Below, piece after piece: positions 52,682 to 61,698 of a stretch of DNA of 64,000 nt. The notes below the pieces were generated by a model. It was given only the letters and a program-made list of their open reading frames with translations, was not told the origin of the DNA and ran no database searches. The stretch comes from JAWWPG01 sp963820035 (GTDB lineage Bacteria; Actinomycetota; Actinomycetes; Propionibacteriales; Nocardioidaceae), in the NCBI GenBank assembly GCA_963820035.1, contig CAWFYK010000003.1, forward strand, positions 1-64,000. Reading direction: 5' to 3'. Every line of letters begins with the position of its first letter. Position 1 is the first letter of the stretch. Made by a program: the position numbers and the translations under genes.

Positions 52682-53905
52682 TCAGACGTCGGCCACCTCG
52701 AGGGGCAGCACCGGCAGCTCCCGGAGCCGGATCGTCTGCGGCATCCCCGCGATCGCGTGGACGACGTCGGGCGCGAAGTCGCACGCGACGTCGGTGAGCA
52801 GGTAGCCCAGGTGGCCCCGGGTCGCCAGCACCTGTCCCTCGACGTTGACATCGTGGTCTGCGAGCAGGCCGGTGACCGTGGCCAGAACTCCTGGGGTGTT
52901 GGAGTGCAGCAGGGCAAGGCGATGCGTCCCCGGCGGCCGGGGCATCGAGATCGGTGGCAGGTTGACACTCAACATCGAGCTTCCTGTCGTGACGTAGTCA
53001 CGGAGCTTGCCGGAGACGAACCGGCCGATGTCCTGCTGAGCCTCCTCCGTCGAGCCACCGATGTGGGGAGTCAGGATGACGTTGGAGAGTCCCCGTAGGT
53101 CGGACTCGAACGCATCGCCTTGGTGCAGCGGCTCGATCGGGAAGACATCGATCGCCGCGCCGCCGAGATGTCCGGAGATCCGAGCCGCCGCGAGCGCCTG
53201 GTTGTCGAGCACGAACCCGCGAGAGAGGTTGAGGAAGACGGCGCCGGGCTTCATGCGGGCGAACTCGCGCTCCCCGAACATGCCCGCGTTGCCGGGTCGT
53301 CCGTCCACGTGCAGCGTCACGATGTCAGAGGTTTCGAGGAGCTCACCGAGAGAGGCACAAGCGCGGGTGTTGCCGAGCATCAGCTTCTCGGCGGTGTCGT
53401 AGCAGACGACCCGCATGCCCAGGGCCTCCGCAAGCACCGACAGCTGGCTGCCGATGTTGCCATACCCGACGATCCCGAGCTGGCGACCGCGCATCTCATG
53501 TGCGCCCGTCGCCGACTTGTCCCAGGTGCCCGCGTGCAATGCCGAGTTCTTCTCCGTGAGGCGCCGGGTCAGCGCGATCATCTCGGCGATGACGAGCTCC
53601 ACGACGCTGCGGGTGTTGGAGAACGGCGCATTGAAGACGGCAACACCGAGCTCTGACGCCACGTCCGTGTCGATCTGGTTGGTGCCGATGCAGAAGGCGC
53701 CGACCGCCACGAGATCTGATGCCTGCTTCAGAATGGCCGCGCTCACCTGGGTCTTGGAGCGGATTCCGAGGAGCTCGATGCCCCGGAGCGCGGCAGCAAG
53801 ATTCGGTTCGTCCAGAGCGCCCGACATCACCCTCACCTCGATGCCAGCAGCCGTCAGCGCGGCGGACGCGTCGGGATGGACGTTCTCGAGCAGCAGCGCC
53901 TTCAC
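52682..53905 (-). CDS. serA: D-3-phosphoglycerate dehydrogenase
   Basis: 407 residues, E. coli-type length with a single ACT domain. Motifs: IGTNQIDTDVASELGVAVFN, the NAD loop LGIVGYGNIGSQLSVLAEAL, the catalytic Arg region LNLSRGFVLD, Glu, and His in ILTPHIGGSTEEAQ. The ACT domain (about 330-407, RLALLHSNTPGVLATVTGLL) binds serine for feedback inhibition. It oxidises 3-phosphoglycerate in the first step of serine synthesis. It converges with the small gene ending at 52665. Confidence 0.9.
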   Translation of the reverse strand: MKALLLENVHPDASAALTAAGIEVRVMSGALDEPNLAAALRGIELLGIRSKTQVSAAILKQASDLVAVGAFCIGTNQIDTDVASELGVAVFNAPFSNTRSVVELVIAEMIALTRRLTEKNSALHAGTWDKSATGAHEMRGRQLGIVGYGNIGSQLSVLAEALGMRVVCYDTAEKLMLGNTRACASLGELLETSDIVTLHVDGRPGNAGMFGEREFARMKPGAVFLNLSRGFVLDNQALAAARISGHLGGAAIDVFPIEPLHQGDAFESDLRGLSNVILTPHIGGSTEEAQQDIGRFVSGKLRDYVTTGSSMLSVNLPPISMPRPPGTHRLALLHSNTPGVLATVTGLLADHDVNVEGQVLATRGHLGYLLTDVACDFAPDVVHAIAGMPQTIRLRELPVLPLEVADV

Positions 53906-54083
53906 AGTCCGGGCCTCCTCAAAGCGGCGGCTGTCCTGGGTGAACGCGCCGTACGCCGAAGGTCGACGCCGTTCGATGTTACGCGCTGCTGCGGTGGCCC
54001 CTTACCGGTGGATCACGGCCTCGGCCGGAGGGAACCGCCGCCGAGGTGGCACCTCAGGTGGGCCGGCCGCCCGAGGATGAACC

Positions 54084-55379
54084 TCACGAGGTGGCGCGAT
54101 GACCGAGCACGGCGGAAAGCGCTTTCCTCAGGGTCGCGAGGTTCTCGGCGATCCAGGGCAGCTCCTCTGGCCGTTCGGCTGTCAGCGCGGTGTACCGCTC
54201 GTCGTCCGTGCTCCCGTAGAGCATGGGGGTGGCCACCCGCAAGGCAAGCCGCCGAGGATCATCCCCGAACGCGGAGCCTGGCAGCGTCGCAACCCCGTAC
54301 TGGTCCAACATGGCGCTCGCGAGCTCGGCGCTCGTCTCGATACCGAGGGCGCTCAGAGGCTCACGCAAGCGGGAGAAGTCCGGATAGGCATAGAACCCCG
54401 CCGTCGGGGGCGCCACCTCCGCCCCCGCCTGGCGGAAGATGTCGGCGACGGCTCGTGCCACCCGACCATGCAGAGCACGGCTCGCGGCGATGCGGTCCCG
54501 AAGGATCGGCGGCTCCGTCAGCGCCCAGGCTGCCGCCTGCTGCACGGGTTGGGAGGGTGCCGACCAGATCTCACTCGCCGACATGAGCACCCGGCGCATC
54601 ACGCCGACGTACGGCGCAGGAAGACGAGCCACCCCGATCCGCCAGCCGCCGACGGCGAGGCTCTTGCTCAGTCCCGTCGTCGTGATCGTCCGCTCCGGGG
54701 CCACTTGGGCTGGCGTCACAACAGTCCTGGTGTCGTCGTGCACCAGCTCGAGATAGATCTCGTCGGAGACGACCACAAGGTCTTGCTCCTCAGCGACGGC
54801 GCAGAGGCGTCGGACCAGATCGGGAGTGGCGACGGTCCCCGTCGGATTGTCGGGGATGGTGACGAGTACTGCGCTGGCGGGCCGTCCCTCGGCCCGCAGG
54901 TGAACCGCCGCTTCGGCCAGGCGGTCAGGGTCGGGTACGCCGCCTTGGGTGCCAGACACCTCAACAAGCCGCACCTCCTGGCCGAGCAGCGCATTCTGGG
55001 CCGCATAGCTGACCCAGCTCGGCTTCGGCAGCAGCACCGGACCACCGAGCGCCTGGAAGATCGCGTAGAGCAGCGGCTTGCTGCCCGGACCTGAGACAAC
55101 CTGCTCCGGTGATGTCGCGATGCCGCGCCGCGACCAGTAACCAGCCGCCGCCGCCAGAAGCTCCCCGGCCCCGGCGACGGGCCCGTAGTCGCCGCGCGGC
55201 GCATGCAGCCGGAGCTGTGCGACGAGATCGGGATGCACGGGAATGCTCGCCTCCCCGAATCCCAACGGGACCGTCTTGAGCCCGGCCGCGCGGCGCCGCG
55301 CAATCTCCTCGTTCATGGCCAGGGTCGGGGACAGCGACAGGTCTTCGCGGGAGTTCGTGGTCCGGCTCGTCGTACTCAT
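54084..55379 (-). CDS. Class I/II PLP-dependent aminotransferase
   Basis: 431 residues. Features: an N-terminal substrate loop (GFGEASIPVHPDLVAQL), VVSGPGSKPLLYAIFQAL, the Asn-Pro in PDNPTGTVATPDLV, the PLP Asp in LVVVSDEIYLELVHDD, and the Schiff-base Lys in TTTGLSKSLAVGGWRIG. It belongs to the aspartate-aminotransferase-like fold class; the amino acid used is unknown. ATG 55379 starts MSTTSRTTNSRED; a frame-compatible extension upstream is Arg-rich and unlikely. Confidence 0.85.
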   Translation of the reverse strand: MSTTSRTTNSREDLSLSPTLAMNEEIARRRAAGLKTVPLGFGEASIPVHPDLVAQLRLHAPRGDYGPVAGAGELLAAAAGYWSRRGIATSPEQVVSGPGSKPLLYAIFQALGGPVLLPKPSWVSYAAQNALLGQEVRLVEVSGTQGGVPDPDRLAEAAVHLRAEGRPASAVLVTIPDNPTGTVATPDLVRRLCAVAEEQDLVVVSDEIYLELVHDDTRTVVTPAQVAPERTITTTGLSKSLAVGGWRIGVARLPAPYVGVMRRVLMSASEIWSAPSQPVQQAAAWALTEPPILRDRIAASRALHGRVARAVADIFRQAGAEVAPPTAGFYAYPDFSRLREPLSALGIETSAELASAMLDQYGVATLPGSAFGDDPRRLALRVATPMLYGSTDDERYTALTAERPEELPWIAENLATLRKALSAVLGHRATS

Positions 55380-55494
55380 CGGGGACTTCGGGCTCCTCGC
55401 TAGGGCCGCGCGATTCGAACGCCGCCGCGCTGTTGTTCCACATGTCTGTCCGACAGTACGACGGTACCTGCCCAACGAGCTGGTGCGACGGTGC

Positions 55495-55731
55495 TCAGCG
55501 GGAGAAGGTGCGGAATGCTGCGAGCAGCGTTCCTTGCATCTCCACGGGAAGGATCTCGGTGGGGATCCCGCCCAGAAGACTCGCCGTCTCCTTCATCTGG
55601 TTGAGGTACGTCTGGCAGCCAGGGCAGAGCGCCAGATGCTGATCGAACCTTTCCGTCGTATCCTCGTCCAGCGCACCCTCGAGGTAGTCGGTCACGAGCT
55701 CGACGAGCTCCTGGCAGGTGAGGTCGGCCAT
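55495..55731 (-). CDS. Zinc-finger anti-sigma factor
   Basis: 78 residues. The zinc-binding anti-sigma signature is RFDQHLALCPGCQTY (His32, Cys36, Cys39), with an N-terminal LTCQELVELVTDYLEGAL helix as in mycobacterial RsrA-like proteins. There is no membrane helix, so it is soluble and likely redox-responsive. It starts just after the ECF sigma stop and would hold that sigma factor inactive until thiol oxidation releases it. Confidence 0.85.
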   Translation of the reverse strand: MADLTCQELVELVTDYLEGALDEDTTERFDQHLALCPGCQTYLNQMKETASLLGGIPTEILPVEMQGTLLAAFRTFSR

Positions 55732-55732
55732 G

Positions 55733-56389
55733 TCAGCTCACCACCTCTGTGCCGGCGGCGATCTCCTGCTCGAAGTAGGGCGCCAGGCGGTGTCGCACCG
55801 TGGCACGGGCTCGGTGCAGCAGGACGCGCTGGTTGGCATCCGAGATGCCGAGGATCTGGCACACCTCGTCGGAGCTGTGCCCCATCACGTCGCGGAGGGT
55901 GATGACGACCCGCTGCCGGTCGGGGAGGGCGTCGAACGCGGCGCGGACCAGCGCGCGGAGCTCCCCGGCGAGCACGCCGCCCTCCGATGACTGCCACTCA
56001 CGCGGGAACGAACGCCACCCGCCGGGATACTGATCCTCTGCCCCGCGGAACAGGGCCGGATCGACGGTCGGGCTTCGGTCGTCGGCGCCGTCCAGGCTGC
56101 TCCACGGAACGATCCGACTCTCGCGCACGCCTCGCGCCTTTGCCGTGTTGACCAGGATGCGGTAGACCCAGGTGCGCAGAGAGGACCTTCCTTCGAAACC
56201 CTCGATACCGCGGATGACGGCAAGCCAGGTGTCCTGGACGACCTCCTCGGCGGAAGCTTCGGTGGAGACGAAGGAACGGGCGACCAGCAGCATCGATCGT
56301 GACCACTGGGTAAGCAGCTCGGCGAAGACGACCTCATCACCGGAGCGGACACCCGCCACGAGTTCGTCGTCCGTGCCAGCCGCCGCCAC
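55733..56389 (-). CDS. ECF sigma factor
   Basis: 218 residues. Region 2 includes ASAEEVVQDTWLAVIRGIEGFEGRSSLRTWVYRI, with the -10 recognition helix, and region 4 includes LPDRQRVVITLRDVMGHSSDEVC and QILGISDANQRVLLHRARATVRHRL. The linker is longer than in small ECFs and Asp/Ser/Pro-rich. The next gene encodes its anti-sigma. Regulation by oxidative stress is inferred from the anti-sigma type. A second frame-compatible start was not needed. Confidence 0.9.
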   Translation of the reverse strand: MAAAGTDDELVAGVRSGDEVVFAELLTQWSRSMLLVARSFVSTEASAEEVVQDTWLAVIRGIEGFEGRSSLRTWVYRILVNTAKARGVRESRIVPWSSLDGADDRSPTVDPALFRGAEDQYPGGWRSFPREWQSSEGGVLAGELRALVRAAFDALPDRQRVVITLRDVMGHSSDEVCQILGISDANQRVLLHRARATVRHRLAPYFEQEIAAGTEVVS

Positions 56390-56435
56390 GCGGGGAGCGT
56401 ATCGCCCCTCATCGGCGCCCGGAGCGTATCTGAAC

Positions 56436-57167
56436 TCATCGGTACTCGGGGTTCTCGTAGTCGAATCGGCAGCCGGCGTCCCACTGTGAGCGCTGGTTGC
56501 CGTACGCCGGAACTCCCCCGGCGTCTTTGAGGAGCCGGGCGAGGTGGATCAGGTTCCAGGTCATGAAGGCCGTGTTGCGGTTGGTGAAGTCATTCTCCGG
56601 TCCGCCGCTTCCTGGGTCGAGGTACGACGGACCTGGGCCGGCCGCTCCTATCCACCCGGCATCGGCCTGTGGCGGGATCGTGTAGCCGATGTGCTGCAGC
56701 GTGTACAGCACATTCTGCGCGCAGTGCTTGATGCCGTCTTCGTTGCCGGTGATGAGGCACCCGCCGACACGCCCGTAGTAGAGGTACTGCCCCGCGTCGT
56801 TGAGGAGGTGTGAGCCGCCATAGAGACGCTCGTGCACCTGCTTCATGATCGAGCTGTTGTCGCCCAGCCAGATCGGACCCGCGAGGACGAGGATGTCGGC
56901 AGCCAGCACCTTCGCGAAGATCTCCGGCCAGTCGTCACTGTCCCAACCGTGCTCGCGCATGTCGGGCCACACGCCGGTGGAGATGTCGTGGTCGACGGCG
57001 CGCACGATGTCGACCTGAATCCCGTGCTGCTCCATGATGCGGCGGCTGCCGTCGACAAGGGCCTGGGTGTTGCTGGGCTCCGGCGACCTCTTCAGCGTGC
57101 AGTTGATGAAGAGAGCCCTCAGGTCCGCGCCGTAGGTCGCGTTGGGGCTGCTGCTCGGTTCGGTCAT
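56436..57167 (-). CDS. NADPH-dependent FMN reductase family protein
   Basis: 243 residues of the flavodoxin-like fold. LRALFINCTLKRSPEPSNTQ is the FMN phosphate loop, VLAADILVLAGPIWLGDNSS the flavin-contact strand, and the later GRVGGCLITGNEDGIKHC and NVLYTLQHIGYTIPPQADAG blocks are typical of the NAD(P)H-dependent oxidoreductases related to iron-sulfur flavoproteins. It reduces FMN or quinones. ATG 57167 has CAGGAGAG upstream. It lies upstream of the sigma gene in the same direction, 46 bp away, so cotranscription is possible. Confidence 0.82.
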   Translation of the reverse strand: MTEPSSSPNATYGADLRALFINCTLKRSPEPSNTQALVDGSRRIMEQHGIQVDIVRAVDHDISTGVWPDMREHGWDSDDWPEIFAKVLAADILVLAGPIWLGDNSSIMKQVHERLYGGSHLLNDAGQYLYYGRVGGCLITGNEDGIKHCAQNVLYTLQHIGYTIPPQADAGWIGAAGPGPSYLDPGSGGPENDFTNRNTAFMTWNLIHLARLLKDAGGVPAYGNQRSQWDAGCRFDYENPEYR

Positions 57168-57213
57168 GGTCTCTCCTGGGGTAGCTGGGGCGGTTCTTCG
57201 TGACACGGATCCG

Positions 57214-57232
57214 CGTGGGCTGGCCGCCCACG
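57214..57232. terminator. GC-rich hairpin
   Basis: A perfect 7-bp stem (CGTGGGC 57214-57220 with GCCCACG 57226-57232) with a 5-nt loop, no T-tract. It lies between the propeller lipoprotein and the FMN reductase, both on the minus strand. It may end transcription of the former or fold in the leader of the latter. Confidence 0.3.
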
Positions 57233-57417
57233 AGGTCTCAGGACATCAGTGCAACGAACACCTCCGGCGTTACACCGGGACGCGAGAGAACCTCGAGGGG
57301 CTCATGTCGCCTCCGAGACCGACCCTCGAAGGCATGTCGCGGTCCGTCGCGGCCACCAGCGCGAGCAGCTGTATTCGCGGACTCAGCGAGAGGCGTCCCC
57401 GGGTCGCGGGCCTTGAC

Positions 57418-58395
57418 TCAAGGGACGCGTGAGGGGTCGATTCGGACGATGTCAGTCCCGGCGAAGTCCACCACCCAGACGCTCCCTTCATAGCCGACCA
57501 GCACGAACGGGTTGCCGACTGCGCTGGCGAACGGCTTGGGTGAGACCCCCGGCCCGTAACGTCGCAACTGCCCGTCTGCGTCGGGAATCCAGGTGACCCC
57601 GTCCACCACGCTGCCGTCCTCGGGCTGCGCACCGGCGGCTCGACGAGCGACAACCCGCCCAGTCGACGCGTCCAGCTCCCAGACCGAGTCTGCAACGTTC
57701 ACCCACACGCGGTGAGCGTCGTACGCCGTCCAACCAGCGGCGCCGGGAGTCCGGATCCGGTGGGTCACGCGAGAGCTGTGAGTGTCGATGCCGACGATCC
57801 CGGCATCGCCGGCACCGACCCACACCCTTCCCTCGCCAGGCGCGATCCCGGTGGGCGTGCCACCCGTGCGGATTGTCGTCACTTTCCCGGAACGGGCTTC
57901 TATCCTGGAGACGGTGCCGTCGGTGTAGTTCGTGACCCAGGCCGCTCCCCCCGCGAAGGTCACGTCGTAGGGCGACCCACCGACGCGATAGGTGTGCTCG
58001 ACTTTTTCGGTTCGAGCGTTCACTCGGGTCACCTGTGCGCTGCCGTAGTCCTCGACCCAGACCGACCCTCCGCCGTACGCCAGGCCACACGGCTTGCTGC
58101 CCACCTTGACGTCCGGTCCCACGTGCAGGCTGTTGGGCTCCACCGAGACGAGGCGGTCATTCCTGAAGTCGCTCACCCAGATCTGCCCGGCGGCACCGAG
58201 GATCCCGCACGGCTGAGAACCGGTGGCGACGCGTCCGGTGACCCAGGCTGGATCGCCTTTCGCCCGTAGTGAGGCGGCCTGGGTGGGTCCGCCAGATGAC
58301 GTCGGCGAGGTCTGCGTCTCCGGAGCATTCGATGAGGAGCCACACGCCGAGACGATCACGGCCATGGAAACGACCACTCCCGGAATCATTCGCAT
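57418..58395 (-). CDS. Lipoprotein with Vgb-like beta-propeller
   Basis: 325 residues. A signal with lipobox VSAC leads to a Thr/Ser-rich linker and then about six repeats of about 42 residues with the pattern GGS-x-WV-(T/N)-x-(x)-x-G-T-V-S-R-I-(D/E), as in virginiamycin B lyase-like and YVTN propellers. Catalytic residues of Vgb are not evident, so the role is likely binding or sensing at the membrane surface. It is divergent from the MarR gene across 65 bp. Confidence 0.78.
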   Translation of the reverse strand: MRMIPGVVVSMAVIVSACGSSSNAPETQTSPTSSGGPTQAASLRAKGDPAWVTGRVATGSQPCGILGAAGQIWVSDFRNDRLVSVEPNSLHVGPDVKVGSKPCGLAYGGGSVWVEDYGSAQVTRVNARTEKVEHTYRVGGSPYDVTFAGGAAWVTNYTDGTVSRIEARSGKVTTIRTGGTPTGIAPGEGRVWVGAGDAGIVGIDTHSSRVTHRIRTPGAAGWTAYDAHRVWVNVADSVWELDASTGRVVARRAAGAQPEDGSVVDGVTWIPDADGQLRRYGPGVSPKPFASAVGNPFVLVGYEGSVWVVDFAGTDIVRIDPSRVP

Positions 58396-58460
58396 CGAAC
58401 CACATTACTACCAACTTGAAATAAATGCGATAACGATCCGCAACCTCGTAGCCTGGTGTC

Positions 58461-58922
58461 ATGCCATTGGAGTTCCGGGGACCGTTCCTCCTCTTCTTCG
58501 CGGTCGACTCGCAACTAGGCACCCTCCTCCAGACCACCATGCGCGCCTGTCCACTGACACCCGAGGAGTTCGCGGTCACCAGCGTGCTGAACCTGTCGGG
58601 TCCGACGCGTGCGGGAGAGCTCGCCTCGCTCACCGGGCTCCGTCCCACCACCATGTCCAACTACCTGCGCCGCTTCGAAGAGCGGGGCATCGTCCGACGG
58701 CGGACCGACGCTTCGGACCGGCGAGCGAGCCTGGTCAGCCTGACGACCAAAGGCAAACGGCAGACACTGGCTTGTTTCCCGGGTTTCCAGGCCGCGATCA
58801 ACGCCTTCCAGAAGGCCCTGGTCGAGGAGGGAATTCTCGAAGCCGAACTGCTGCACGCGCTCGAGGGCGCCAGCCGCGCCCTCACCGTGGCCCTGACAGA
58901 ATCGAGGATCCGAGCCCAGTAG
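58461..58922 (+). CDS. MarR-family transcriptional regulator
   Basis: 153 residues. The winged helix has PTRAGELASLTGLRPTTMSNYLRRFEERGIVRRRTDASDRRASLVSLTTKG broken by normal turns; the DxRRxxVxLTxxG wing is diagnostic. It is divergent from the lipoprotein propeller gene with an A/T-rich gap, so it may control that gene. The ligand is unknown. It would bind as a dimer. Confidence 0.88.
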   Translation: MPLEFRGPFLLFFAVDSQLGTLLQTTMRACPLTPEEFAVTSVLNLSGPTRAGELASLTGLRPTTMSNYLRRFEERGIVRRRTDASDRRASLVSLTTKGKRQTLACFPGFQAAINAFQKALVEEGILEAELLHALEGASRALTVALTESRIRAQ

Positions 58923-59078
58923 ACGGCAGCAGACCGCGGCTGGGGTAGGCCATCACCAGCGTGGGCGACGTCATGGCCGAGCGAGGGAGCAGCATGAACG
59001 CAGATCCAACGGACCGCAGCCAGCCGCCGGCTGCACCGGCGGCCCACCCACGATGATCGGCCAGCCGTCGGCGATCTG

Positions 59079-59654
59079 TCAGTGGAGGGTGGGTCGATAG
59101 ACGAGCTCTTGGATGTGACCGTCGAGCGTCCGCTGGTCGACCAGCTCCAGGTCGAAATCAGCCGCCCCCTGGAAGATCGGATCCAGCCCGGTCCGACCGG
59201 TGATCACCGGGAAGAGCGTCACGTGGACCAGGTCGACCAGGCCGGCGCCCATCAGCGCACGGTTCATCGACAGGCTGCCGTGCGAACGCAACGGCACCTC
59301 GGACGCCTCCTTGAGGCGGCCCACGACGTCGACGGCGTCACCGCTTTCGACGGTCGCGTCTGGCCAGTCGAGGGTCCCTTCCAGGGTCGTCGATACCACC
59401 GTTGCCGGCAGGTTCCTCATCCGCGTGACCCACGGGTCACGCACGTCGGAGTCCTCGGTGCTCGCGGCCAGCATCTCTGCGAACGCCCGATACGTGTTGG
59501 CCCCGAAGACCATCCGCTGGTCTTCGCTATACAAGGCAAGACGGTGGTCGAGCAGCTCGGGGCCCTGCTTGCCCCAGTAGCCGCTCCAGTCGCCACTGGC
59601 GGCGCCGTACCCGTCGAGACTCGAAAAGACGTCGAAGGTGTAGGTGGCGGTCAT
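59079..59654 (-). CDS. Dihydrofolate-reductase-family (RibD C-terminal-like) protein
   Basis: 191 residues. TYTFDVFSSLDGYGAASGDW, VFGANTYRAFAEML, NLPATVVSTTLEG and LRSHGSLSMNRALMGAGLVDL are typical of the RibD_C/DHFR-like group, which bind NADPH. Housekeeping DHFR or RibD activity is not implied, since this group is large and mostly uncharacterised. ATG 59654 has GAGGAGAG-like sequence upstream. It is monocistronic. Confidence 0.83.
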   Translation of the reverse strand: MTATYTFDVFSSLDGYGAASGDWSGYWGKQGPELLDHRLALYSEDQRMVFGANTYRAFAEMLAASTEDSDVRDPWVTRMRNLPATVVSTTLEGTLDWPDATVESGDAVDVVGRLKEASEVPLRSHGSLSMNRALMGAGLVDLVHVTLFPVITGRTGLDPIFQGAADFDLELVDQRTLDGHIQELVYRPTLH

Positions 59655-59846
59655 GTGCCTCTCCTCTCGTGCTGTTGATCCGGTCTGGATAGGGACTCGG
59701 CCGACCGTGAGAACTCATCGCCATCAGACCCACCTGTGGACAGATCAGCAGAGCCGTCTCACGTGGCCCGAGAATCGATGCCCTCACCGAGCGGAACTGA
59801 TGTCAGCCTGCTGGTCTACTCTGCAGGTTCCTCCGACTTGTGAAGG

Positions 59847-60040
59847 ATGTCTGTGTCCGCCACCCAGCGCAGGCCCCACTAACACGTGACGTTCGCCGTC
59901 CTCGCCGTCTCGGTCTCCGCGTTCGCCCTGCTCCAGTCCCTCGTGGTTCCGGTCCTGGCCGAGGTTCAGGTCGATCTCCACACAGGCCAGACCACGGTCA
60001 CCTGGGTGCTGACGAGCTGGGCATGGTCGCCGGTGGCACC
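59847..60040 (+). pseudogene. MFS transporter 5' remnant
   Basis: ATG 59847 gives MSVSATQRRPH and stops at TAA 59880. In the same frame the next residues are VTFAVLAVSVSAFALLQSLV, VPVLAEVQVDLHTGQTTVTWVLT, the first helix and loop of DHA2-type exporters. After about 60020 the family pattern ends and the frame runs on without it. An in-frame stop and loss of almost all the protein mark this as a dead fragment. It overlaps no other gene; the CYTH-CHAD gene converges at 60121. Confidence 0.7.
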
Positions 60041-60120
60041 CTCATCGGCGACAAGAGCGAATGGGCCCCGGAACCCCGCGAACGATCTTCTGCGTGCGTT
60101 CGCCCCCGCCCCGGGCAACC

Positions 60121-61521
60121 TCACACCGGGCGCCTCCGAGCCTCAACCTTGGCCTCCACGTGTCGCTGCGCGAGGATTCCGCAGACGAACCCGATTCGGG
60201 ACGACGTGGGTCTGCTGTCGGCAATGTCTCGAAGCGTGGCGATGACCATGACGTGGTCTTGGAGCTCGCCCAGTACCTCCTGCTGCTTCTCGTGTGCCTT
60301 CACGATTCGTTTGGCCCGTTTCCCCATCTGAGGTTGCGCCAGCTCCGCGGCATAACGGGTGCGCTTCGCCGCCTTTCGTGCGCGGTGGAAGTCCGAGTCG
60401 GGCGCGCTCGCGTCTGTGGTCGCTCGTGAGAGCCGCTTGTCGGACTTCTTCTGTGCACGCTTGACGAAGACAGTGACGTCTGCACCGGCCCCGCCCAGCC
60501 ACGGTGCCTCGCATCGCCATTCATCGAGCTGATGGAGCAGGGCGCCATAGCGCCTCCCCTCCAGAGTCGACTGCACCGCTTCCCATGCGGCTCGGCGCTG
60601 GCTGTCGAGGATGCGCAGCAGGCCGGCAGCTGACTCCTCCGCGATCAGACCGTCGGGATCGAGGGCAAGGTCTGATTCGATCCGTCGGCGAGCGATGTCG
60701 AGGTCCCTGACACGTCCCAGCGTTTCTGCGTACCAGGAAAGCTCCCTATCGAGTCGGGAGGCTCGATCCTCGTCGAACAGCGAGCCGAAGACCCGCAGCG
60801 TGCTTCGGGTACGTCGGACGGCCACTCTGGTCTTGTGGACGGCGTTCTCGCCGCGGCGCATCCGAAGATCACCGAGCGTGATGCGTTGGTACTGCGTCTG
60901 CAGATAGTCATCCACGAGGCGCGCCACGCCGGCGAGCTGCGGCCGCTCAGGCCGCTCTCCGACGGCACGCGCGAACTTCGACGGGTACTGCGAGGGCGTT
61001 GCGCCGACGGCCGTCAGCATCTCGGCCACGTGTTCGAGAGAGTCGGTGTTCCCTGCGGGGCCGACCTCGACCTCGATCTCGCGCCACTGCAGACTCTCGC
61101 CGGTCGACCCGACGGTGGCCTGGACCTGGTCATCTGCGACTTCGGCCACGAGCTGGCCTTCTGGCGTGTGCAGCTGATATGCGTCCCGGGTCGTTTGCAG
61201 GACGGCACGCCGATGGAGTGGTCGATCGAATCGCAACCCTCTGATGAGCGCCGTGAACTCCCGGGGCGGGCGAGCCGGCGCACCGTCGGTCCGGATCTCG
61301 AGCCTCCCATCGGGATGCGGGATCTTCACGTGCCATCCATCGTCCGAGCCGCCGACCCTGCGACGAAGGGTCACGCCGCGGGCCTGCAGGAGCGCGTCAT
61401 CGGTGTCGTAGTACGTCGCACGCAGGCGATGGGTCTCGCGTCGCGCGTTGGGGAGGTTCGGAAGCTCAAAGTCCACCGGCACGTCGAACTTGCGTTCCCG
61501 CTCGAGATATTCGTCAGGCAT
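60121..61521 (-). CDS. CYTH-CHAD domain protein
   Basis: 466 residues. 1 to about 200 is CYTH, a triphosphate tunnel, with EYLERERKFDVP (ExExK) and alternating Glu/Arg/Lys strands such as TLRRRVGGSDDGWHVKIP. About 225-460 is CHAD, helical and Arg/His-rich, with NAVHKTRVAVRRTRSTLRVF and FHRARKAAKRTRYAAEL. CYTH hydrolyses inorganic or nucleoside triphosphates; CHAD binds polyphosphate. Together they suggest polyphosphate processing. ATG 61521 starts the ExExK region; a longer frame to 61689 lacks support. Confidence 0.9.
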   Translation of the reverse strand: MPDEYLERERKFDVPVDFELPNLPNARRETHRLRATYYDTDDALLQARGVTLRRRVGGSDDGWHVKIPHPDGRLEIRTDGAPARPPREFTALIRGLRFDRPLHRRAVLQTTRDAYQLHTPEGQLVAEVADDQVQATVGSTGESLQWREIEVEVGPAGNTDSLEHVAEMLTAVGATPSQYPSKFARAVGERPERPQLAGVARLVDDYLQTQYQRITLGDLRMRRGENAVHKTRVAVRRTRSTLRVFGSLFDEDRASRLDRELSWYAETLGRVRDLDIARRRIESDLALDPDGLIAEESAAGLLRILDSQRRAAWEAVQSTLEGRRYGALLHQLDEWRCEAPWLGGAGADVTVFVKRAQKKSDKRLSRATTDASAPDSDFHRARKAAKRTRYAAELAQPQMGKRAKRIVKAHEKQQEVLGELQDHVMVIATLRDIADSRPTSSRIGFVCGILAQRHVEAKVEARRRPV

Positions 61522-61698
61522 TCTGTAGAGATACCCCAAAGCCGGCCCCGATAACCAAGCTCGCGTGGGAAGCCGGGGAAGGACCACGCGGATCAGCCCT
61601 GAGGACAGGACGAGACGGCACCAAGATTTCAAGATTGCGACGCCTCTCGTTCGTGTTGTTGAGCTCGTCGCCCCCACCGGCTCTGCCATGCTTTCTTC

